From CAYMEV01 sp964431655 [NCBI: uncultured bacterium] (GTDB lineage: Bacteria; CAYMEV01): a stretch of 7,424 bases of DNA. The stretch's first letter is position 1, and each line of letters opens with the position of its first letter. Of this stretch, positions 1-4,515 are shown piece after piece. The notes under the pieces were generated by a model. It saw only the letters and a list, made by a program, of their open reading frames with translations, was not told the DNA's origin and did no database searches. The DNA lies in the NCBI GenBank assembly GCA_964431655.1, contig CAYSKJ010000153.1:1-7424 (forward strand), given 5' to 3'. Both the position numbers and the translations under genes were made by a program.

Positions 1-35
1 TCTTGATTTTTGCTCGGATTTATCGTATAAATGTT

Positions 36-329
36 TTATAAGAGATTTTTAGGTAGATGAACTTCTATATTATTATGGGATGATTCTTTTAGTGTTTTAT
101 TCTGCATCCAATCTATATTTTGATCTCCTGATTTTCCCATTCCCGTGTATTGGAGAATGTCATTTTCCCATCTATCGTTGTATAGCCCTCTTGTATGATC
201 AGTTATTATAACTAGAGTTTTTGTTGTATTTGACTTACGCATTCCCCCCATATTACCGCATTTGAATTCTTCTGAGATATCATTATTAGTTACGATATCT
301 CCTATTTTTAATTTTGTTCTAAAACTCAT
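36..329 (-). CDS. SRA-like domain protein, ScoMcrA type, N-terminal part, probably truncated
   Basis: The 97-residue product resembles the start of the SRA-like domain found in HNH/McrA-type endonucleases that cut modified DNA. The family-like stretches are GDIVTNNDI near the N-terminus, the segment CGNMGGMRKS (residues 24-33), DHTRGLYNDRW (44-54), and YTGMGKSGDQ with QNKTL (about 61-80). In relatives, as I recall them, the conserved segment continues past a V-H-L motif; here VHL (residues 90-92) is followed by PKNLL and a stop, and none of the three frames beyond it restores an obvious continuation before the window edge. No HNH motif is present. The ATG overlaps the NUDIX stop as ATGA, and a GGAGG (plus strand CCTCC, 337-341) lies 7 nt upstream, so the start is firm. 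It is either a remnant of a modification-dependent restriction gene or a stand-alone recognition domain. The family call rests on remembered motifs only. Confidence 0.5.
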   Translation of the reverse strand: MSFRTKLKIGDIVTNNDISEEFKCGNMGGMRKSNTTKTLVIITDHTRGLYNDRWENDILQYTGMGKSGDQNIDWMQNKTLKESSHNNIEVHLPKNLL

Positions 330-712
330 AGAAATTCCTCCATTAGTTTTTTAGCTATTGGAATATCAGCTGATAAGAGTTGGTAATTTAATAGCTGACT
401 AGGTCTGACCCATTCATATTTATCATGTACTTTAAGCGATATTTCTCCATTAACAATATCAGTTATATATGCTAGCAATCTTATTGAAGAATTTGTATAA
501 TGATAAATATTTTCTAAAAAGAATGTTTTGACTTTTGTGTCTATTCCTAATTCTTCATTTATTTCACGTCTTAGGCATTCTTCTGGTGTCTCAGTGCCTT
601 CAAGCTTACCCCCTGGAAATTCCCATTTACCAGCAAAGCTTTCACTTAATGCACGCCTAGTAATCAGGACTCTATTATCTTTAATAATGACTGCAGCTGC
701 AACTATTTTCAC
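326..712 (-). CDS. NUDIX hydrolase, MutT-like (d)NTP pyrophosphohydrolase
   Basis: A complete single-domain NUDIX protein of 128 aa, the usual size for MutT-type enzymes that hydrolyse nucleoside triphosphates to monophosphate plus pyrophosphate in the cytoplasm. The NUDIX box GX5EX7REUXEEXGU is intact at residues 35-57, with the metal-binding REINEELGI at 49-57, and is preceded by the MutT-like GKWEFPGG (28-35). A HDKYEWV segment (96-102) matches the MutT/CTP-pyrophosphohydrolase C-terminal pattern. The start codon is GTG (plus strand CAC, 710-712); an ATG further upstream runs into a stop. Only a weak purine-rich stretch precedes the start. It is the first gene of a two-gene minus-strand unit with the SRA-like gene, overlapping by 4 nt. 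The substrate cannot be told from sequence: 8-oxo-dGTP, modified cytidine nucleotides or inosine nucleotides are all possible. Confidence 0.9.
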   Translation of the reverse strand: MKIVAAAVIIKDNRVLITRRALSESFAGKWEFPGGKLEGTETPEECLRREINEELGIDTKVKTFFLENIYHYTNSSIRLLAYITDIVNGEISLKVHDKYEWVRPSQLLNYQLLSADIPIAKKLMEEFL

Positions 713-754
713 TATAATATTATTCTCATTTCTTATCTTTTATTTATCAAATAT

Positions 755-783
755 ATTATATAATCAACCCTAAAATCTGTACA
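755..783 (-). promoter_or_regulatory. Candidate sigma70 promoter for the NUDIX/SRA unit
   Basis: On the minus strand, TGTACA (plus 778-783, 4 of 6 matches to TTGACA) is followed after 17 nt by a perfect TATAAT (plus ATTATA, 755-760). The start point would be near 748, giving a leader of about 36 nt before the GTG at 712. The surroundings are AT-rich, so chance matches are possible. Confidence 0.5.
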
Positions 784-916
784 CAGTTTTTAATAAACCA
801 AGTGTGTTTAACCTGAATTATATAGACAAATTTGCAAAAAAACAAAGAGAACTAAACAGCACAGGACCACTGACAAAAAAGGGCCTTAGTTGTATAAGCT
901 TAATGTGTCTGGTTAA

Positions 917-946
917 TTGTGGCCAGAATAAGATTTTCTGCATAAT
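917..946 (+). promoter_or_regulatory. Weak candidate promoter for the Ntn hydrolase gene
   Basis: TTGTGG (917-922) and CATAAT (941-946, 5 of 6 matches to the -10 consensus) are separated by 18 nt and lie about 40 nt before the start codon at 985. The -35 half is poor. It is listed because no better candidate is seen in the 272-base divergent intergenic region 713-984. Confidence 0.25.
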
Positions 947-984
947 AGAAAGAAATTACTATTAATAACAATGGAGGAACTTTT

Positions 985-2027
985 ATGGTACTAAAAACTC
1001 AGAAACTTTTCATGTTATCTTTATTTGTTGTACTTCTCTCACTTTCTGAGGCATCCCTTTATTTTCTTGCACTGGCATTCAATTAATCGGCCAGGATGGG
1101 ATAGTTGTCCGTGGAAGGACAAATGAATGGGGCGATTTCAATATGAATTCACAGGCCGTGAAGTATCCGCGTGGAGAGGAATTTCAGGGAATAACCCCGG
1201 AAGGGAAAAACGGCATTAAGTGGAATGGCAGATATGGATTTGTTGCATTTCAGGCAGATGAAGGCATTGCGATGGATGGTATGAATGAAAAGGGACTTTC
1301 TGTAGGTGCTTTTCTGCACAAAGGATTTGCCAGATATTTTGAATATGATCCCATGTATGCATCTGAATCACTTTCACCTGTTGATATTATACCATATATA
1401 TTATCCAGCTTCTCCAGTATTGAAGAATTGAAAAGCAATATAAAGAAGGTTAGAGTAGTCCCGGTAGTTGATCCAGTTATTGGAATACCATGGCCAGGGC
1501 ATCTTATGGTATCAGATAAAGATGGAAAATGTGTTGTGCTTGAATTTATCGGAGGAGAGATTAAGATATCTGATAATCCTGTTGGTGTTATTACAAATAA
1601 CCCAACCTTTGATTGGCATCTGACTAATCTGAGAAACTACGGGTATTTATCCAATAAGCCTTTTGATACTGTGAAATGGGGGGATCTGGAAATAACTCCA
1701 TTGGCAGGAGGATCTGGAATGTTAGGGCTGCCGGGTGATTTTACATCTCCTTCAAGATTTATAAGAGCAGTTGTCTTTTCTCAGACTTCAAGAACTACTG
1801 CAGAAGGCTCTGAAGGTAATTCAGGAGATCAAATGCCATCTGCAACTCAGTGGACTATTGCAAATAACACAGGCGATCTAACTATATACTACCATACTAT
1901 GTATAATAGAAGAGTCAGAAAGATAGATCTTAAGAAGTTAGATTTCACCAGCGGGGAAAAACAGATCATGCCACTGGATAAAGATACCCATGAGGATATT
2001 GAAGATGTAACCAATAGGCTGAAATAA
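985..2027 (+). pseudogene. Linear amide C-N hydrolase (choloylglycine hydrolase/penicillin V acylase family), frameshifted near the N-terminus
   Basis: Ntn-fold amidase of the family that cleaves penicillin V, conjugated bile acids or N-acyl homoserine lactones, using an N-terminal Cys exposed by processing. An ATG at 985, with GGAGG at 973-977, opens a signal peptide (K-T-Q-K, then a long hydrophobic run) that hits TAA at 1084. The mature enzyme is in another frame: the catalytic Cys codon is 1068-1070 (context FSCTG), followed by G-R at mature 16-17, E20-W21, TNNPTFDWHLTNLRNY (Asn about 177) and SRFIRA (Arg about 230), ending at 2027 after 319 mature residues, a full-length enzyme. That frame has a TGA at 1047-1049 and no start before the Cys; its first ATG (1143) lies downstream of Cys and Arg17. 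The frames must therefore be joined within about 1050-1067; one missing base explains it. This is a recent pseudogene or a sequence error. The substrate is unknown. Confidence 0.85.
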
Positions 2028-2194
2028 CCCGGTTTTAGTAAAACTTTACAGGAATAATTATAAAGCAATAGTTTTATTTAACCTTATAGGGTCAGAAATG
2101 ACTGGAGGCTCAGCAGCGCATTTCATAATGCAGATGCTTCTTGATTATTACATCAGCAAGATGAGATTGCATTACAGCATGAATATAAGGCCCA

Positions 2195-2353
2195 TTATAT
2201 CAAAATGGGATTATGTATTTTCCAGCTCCTGAATTCTTTTTTGTATTCATGTTTTGGTGATGTTTTTAGCAACTGTTGGTATTCTTTTAATGCTTTGTTG
2301 GCGTAATTGGGGTCCCTGGTCATATTATAGAGTGAAAATGCATCTTTATTCTT
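2195..2353 (-). pseudogene. Remnant of a TPR-like protein gene
   Basis: A 52-codon open stretch bounded by stops at 2354-2356 and 2195-2197 encodes a protein-like peptide with TPR character: an A-L-x3-Y-x2-L-L-x3-P pattern in ANKALKEYQQLLKTSP, preceded by DAFSLYNMTRDPNY and followed by KHEYKKEF. This spacing of small, aromatic and Pro positions is typical of tetratricopeptide repeats in periplasmic lipoproteins of the BamD/YbgF kind. There is no upstream start or ribosome site, and after KKEF a neighbouring frame gives QELENT and a stop (2211-2213), which suggests a further indel. I infer a decayed 3' end of a gene read on the minus strand. Chance resemblance cannot be excluded at this length. 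Confidence 0.35.
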
Positions 2354-2372
2354 CTATATTGAGAATTTAGTG

Positions 2373-2407
2373 TATAATGTGATGTATACTAACACAGAGA
2401 GATCTCT
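2373..2407 (+). promoter_or_regulatory. Possible -10 element and palindrome before the DUF2161 gene
   Basis: A perfect TATAAT (2373-2378) lies 31 nt before the TTG start at 2410, but no good -35 hexamer is found 16-18 nt upstream. A perfect 10-bp palindrome AGAGATCTCT (2398-2407) covers part of the only Shine-Dalgarno-like stretch (GAGAG, 2397-2401), and GTATAC (2384-2389) lies between. The palindrome could be an operator or could mask the ribosome site, but both ideas are inference. Confidence 0.25.
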
Positions 2408-2409
2408 TT

Positions 2410-3123
2410 TTGAAAAAGGATACAATAAAAGAAACTGACCTCTATATGCCCGTCAGGAACCTGTTTACAGGTATGGGCTATGATGTCCGTTCTGAGGTAA
2501 TGGGCTGTGACCTCACGGCAATAAACGGCAGTACCCTGATAGTTGCGGAATTAAAATTATCCATGAATCTGCAGTTAATCCTTCAGGCTACAAGAAGGCA
2601 GAAGATAGCAGAGAAGGTATACTGTGCCATTTTGAGGCCCGGCAGCTACTATACTTCAAGGTGGAGAGACATCTTCCACCTTTTAAGAAGGCTTGAGATC
2701 GGGCTTATCTTTGTAAATTTCTCTGTTAAGGGGGGGCATGCAGAGATAATTCTGGAGGCTGAGTCTTTTGACAGGAACAGGAGTATGGCTTCCTCCAAAA
2801 AAAAGAGAGCAAAGGTAATAAAAGAGTCAAACTCCAGAAAATCAGACTTAAATTCAGGCGGTTCAGTAAAAAAGAAATTGATCACAGCCTATCGTGAAAA
2901 AGCGGTCTATATTGCATTGCTTCTGAATAAGTACGGGCCATTATCTGTTAGGGAACTGAGGGATAAAGGCGCAGATGAGGCAAAAACACAGCAGATACTC
3001 TATAGAAATGTATACGGCTGGTTTATTAGAAAGAAAAGGGGCGTCTATGATATTAATGACAGGGGAAATAAAGCCCTGGTGCAATTTGAAGAACTGGTAT
3101 CTATAATAAGGAGAGAAGAATGA
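2410..3123 (+). CDS. DUF2161-type putative PD-(D/E)XK phosphodiesterase with C-terminal winged-helix-like region
   Basis: A 237-aa cytoplasmic protein matching the DUF2161 pattern, a family assigned to the PD-(D/E)XK nuclease superfamily with no established substrate that I know of. The N-terminal ETDLYMPV (8-15) leads into E29, D34 (in GCDL) and E47-L-K49 (VAELKL), the D-x12-ExK catalytic arrangement, with a QxxxR helix at Q59-R63. Residues about 125-152 are a Lys/Ser-rich linker (SSKKKRAK...SVKKK), and 157-230 read as a winged-helix-like domain (GPLSVRELRDKG, then LYRNVYGWF and KRGVYDI). The start is TTG with a weak GAGAG 8 nt upstream; an internal ATG at residue 13 would cut into the conserved N-terminus. 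The stop overlaps the next ATG (ATGA), so the two are translationally coupled. The gene carries a G7 run (2730-2736) and an A8 run (2797-2804), both slippage-prone. A role in DNA repair, defence or RNA processing cannot be chosen from sequence. Confidence 0.8.
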   Translation: MKKDTIKETDLYMPVRNLFTGMGYDVRSEVMGCDLTAINGSTLIVAELKLSMNLQLILQATRRQKIAEKVYCAILRPGSYYTSRWRDIFHLLRRLEIGLIFVNFSVKGGHAEIILEAESFDRNRSMASSKKKRAKVIKESNSRKSDLNSGGSVKKKLITAYREKAVYIALLLNKYGPLSVRELRDKGADEAKTQQILYRNVYGWFIRKKRGVYDINDRGNKALVQFEELVSIIRREE

Positions 3124-3677
3124 GAGGGATTTGTATTTTTTGTATTCTTATTACAGCTTTCTGCAGTATCTGTATTTCCCAGGATAATATAATCAGCAAT
3201 CCGGGATTTGAGAATGTAGAGGAGAATCTGCCCGTTAACTGGGCCTTTATTGGATGGTTTAAGCCGGAAGTAAAGTTTGCCATAGACAGGGATAAATCAA
3301 ATAAGGGCAAAAACTCTGCTTCTATATTAATTACAGAGCTGACTGACAGATTAAAGGAATTCGGTCCTCCCAACTGGGCACAGAATATTACCGATAATAT
3401 CCCCCTGGGTAAGACTATAAGGCTTGATGCAATAATTTCCACCAGGAAGGTGAAAGGAATAGCAGTCATAGCTGTCCAGTGCCTGGACAGGGACGGACAG
3501 CTTGCAGGCTTCGGGACAACACAGTATGATCATCCTGTAAGCGGTGATACAGAATGGACAAACATAGGCTTTAATATGAAGGTGCCGGATAATACTAAGG
3601 TTATAAGGGTCCTGTGCATGCTTTCCGGGACAGGGCAGGCCTGGTTTGATGATATAAGAATATCTGAGGCGAATTAG
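3120..3677 (+). CDS. Exported galactose-binding-fold (CBM4/9-like) protein
   Basis: A 185-aa product with a Sec signal peptide: a short Arg-containing start, a hydrophobic, Cys-rich core (about 4-19), and probable cleavage near S20/Q21. No proper lipobox is seen. The mature part is one beta-sandwich domain of the carbohydrate-binding/galactose-binding-like type: N-P-G-F-E at 27-31, P-V-N-W at 38-41, NWAQNI around 85-90, a D-x-D-G turn (123-126), W146 and the terminal G-Q-A-W-F-D-D-I-R-I (172-181), the usual last strand of this fold. No catalytic domain is attached, so it probably binds a glycan or other ligand in the periplasm or outside the cell. It overlaps the DUF2161 stop by ATGA, with AGGAG about 8 nt before its ATG inside the upstream gene. 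Why an exported lectin-like protein is coupled to an intracellular nuclease-fold protein is unclear. The fold call is fairly safe; the ligand is unknown. Confidence 0.7.
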   Translation: MRGICIFCILITAFCSICISQDNIISNPGFENVEENLPVNWAFIGWFKPEVKFAIDRDKSNKGKNSASILITELTDRLKEFGPPNWAQNITDNIPLGKTIRLDAIISTRKVKGIAVIAVQCLDRDGQLAGFGTTQYDHPVSGDTEWTNIGFNMKVPDNTKVIRVLCMLSGTGQAWFDDIRISEAN

Positions 3678-3687
3678 ACCCTTATAA
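3601..3687. repeat. 11-bp perfect inverted repeat spanning the end of the exported-protein gene
   Basis: TTATAAGGGTC (3601-3611) and its exact complement GACCCTTATAA (3677-3687) flank the last 65 nt of the gene and its stop codon. In the transcript they could pair to close a long stem around the stop. There is no T-run after the right arm, so it is not a standard intrinsic terminator. Chance occurrence in a window of this size is plausible. Confidence 0.35.
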
Positions 3688-3842
3688 ATAGTAAAGTACG
3701 TGGTTAAGAAATTATTATAAAGTTCCCTTTGTCCATTTTGTTTAATATAGGCAAAGGTTAGATTATTTACAGATATTTCTTGCAGTAAATTATTTATTAT
3801 GTTAAATTAATAATGGGAAAAGATCTATTATAGCTTATAATC

Positions 3843-3850
3843 AGGAGGTG
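3843..3850 (+). promoter_or_regulatory. Near-perfect Shine-Dalgarno site (AGGAGGTG) for the 190-aa gene
   Basis: AGGAGGTG, with the following A giving AGGAGGTGA, lies 5 nt before the ATG at 3856 and fixes that start. It is the strongest ribosome site in the window and much better than that of the downstream cad1 gene, suggesting the 190-aa protein is made in larger amounts. The 178-base AT-rich gap before it (3678-3855) has no convincing promoter; TTGCAG (3780-3785) with TAAATT 17 nt later (3803-3808) is the best weak candidate. Confidence 0.7.
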
Positions 3851-3855
3851 ATATT

Positions 3856-4428
3856 ATGGCTGAATTAACTGCACAGATACTGATAGGAAGGCTTGACCGC
3901 CAGTATCAGGATAAGAAGATCAGGAATTATATGTTCCTTTCGGAAAATGACAAGCCTGCATGGATATTGACCGATGTCAACATGCTGATACCTGCATATG
4001 CATGGGGTAATGAAAAGAGTGAAATTATATGGATACCCACAGTAGAGGATATGCTTGAGGATGCCTTTTTAATGATAGGTATCTATATCGTTCAGGATCC
4101 CAATCTGATCAAGGCTGTCAATGAACGGGCAGGAAAGAACATTAAGCGGTCAAAAAGGGTGCTGATGTATGATGTTTTTGAAAAGGAAAAGCGGGAGGAG
4201 CTATACAGAATCTGCAGAGATATAAAGAATTTCCCGAGGCTTGAATTAATTCTAATGGAAGATTCCAATATTGAAAGACAGATAAGAGTCATTAAATACT
4301 ATCAGATGGAGATAGTAGTCTATGGAATAAAATATTCAAGGCTGTATTCTTCATGGAACAAAAAGATGAATGAATCTGGATCTCTGGAGAATCCAGGCAC
4401 TCGCCCGGACATTCGAACGCTGGAATAA
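3856..4428 (+). CDS. Hypothetical protein (190 aa), upstream neighbour of cad1
   Basis: I do not recognise this family. The strong ribosome site and codon use like its neighbours make it a real gene. The product looks cytoplasmic and mixed alpha/beta. Residues 8-50 include strand-like WILTDVNMLIPAYAW (36-50); EIIWIPTVEDMLEDAF (56-71) leads into a short hydrophobic stretch (LMIGIYIV, 72-79) too short for a membrane span. Residues 88-145 are basic and helical, with KREELYRICRDIKNF (112-126) followed by the strand LELILME (129-135). The strand MEIVVYGIKY (151-160) comes next, and the last 20 residues are probably disordered. No nuclease, HEPN, kinase, deaminase or DNA-binding motif is visible. 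It lies 87 nt before cad1 on the same strand, so co-expression is possible, although cad1 may also have its own promoter. Possible roles as a partner, regulator or second effector of Cad1 are inference from position only. Confidence 0.8.
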   Translation: MAELTAQILIGRLDRQYQDKKIRNYMFLSENDKPAWILTDVNMLIPAYAWGNEKSEIIWIPTVEDMLEDAFLMIGIYIVQDPNLIKAVNERAGKNIKRSKRVLMYDVFEKEKREELYRICRDIKNFPRLELILMEDSNIERQIRVIKYYQMEIVVYGIKYSRLYSSWNKKMNESGSLENPGTRPDIRTLE

Positions 4429-4455
4429 AAAGATATTCTATTAATTGTTAAAATA

Positions 4456-4484
4456 TTGATGGATTAAAAATAATGGACTAATAT
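4456..4484 (+). promoter_or_regulatory. Candidate promoter of cad1 overlapping a 14-bp palindrome
   Basis: TTGATG (4456-4461) and TAATAT (4479-4484) are 17 nt apart, each with 4 of 6 consensus matches, placing transcription start near 4491 and the TTG start codon about 25 nt further. The -10 lies at the left end of a perfect 14-bp palindrome, TAATATTAATATTA (4479-4492), which would be a natural place for a dimeric repressor. The A+T-rich sequence makes both matches cheap, so this is tentative. Confidence 0.3.
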
Positions 4485-4515
4485 TAATATTATTAACTTT
4501 TGAGAGGGCAATTCA

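Larger units (their letters stand above)
2028..2409. other. 382-base gap between genes: remnant DNA and upstream region of the DUF2161 gene
   Basis: No intact gene is evident. Just after the amidase stop, GTTTT-AGT-AAAAC (about 2032-2044) could form a 5-bp hairpin, too weak to call a terminator. A plus-strand frame with ATG at 2098 stays open for 44 codons to 2232 but has no Shine-Dalgarno and no family resemblance that I recognise. On the minus strand, 2195-2353 carries a TPR-like peptide without a start (listed separately). The last 40 bases hold a possible -10 element and a short palindrome before the TTG at 2410. Confidence 0.6.

Noticed and set aside
528-773. Plus-strand open frame of 81 codons opposite the NUDIX gene
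   Set aside because: It is the antisense of a clear NUDIX domain and its translation looks like no protein family.
2031-2045. Hairpin after the amidase stop as an intrinsic terminator
   Set aside because: The stem is only 5 bp and mostly A-T, and no long T-run follows.
2098-2232. 44-codon plus-strand frame in the gap after the amidase
   Set aside because: No ribosome site and no recognisable family; it overlaps a better minus-strand TPR-like remnant.
3678-3855. CRISPR repeats or a small RNA in the gap before the 190-aa gene
   Set aside because: No repeated units and no strong structure; only A/T-rich sequence and a ribosome site.
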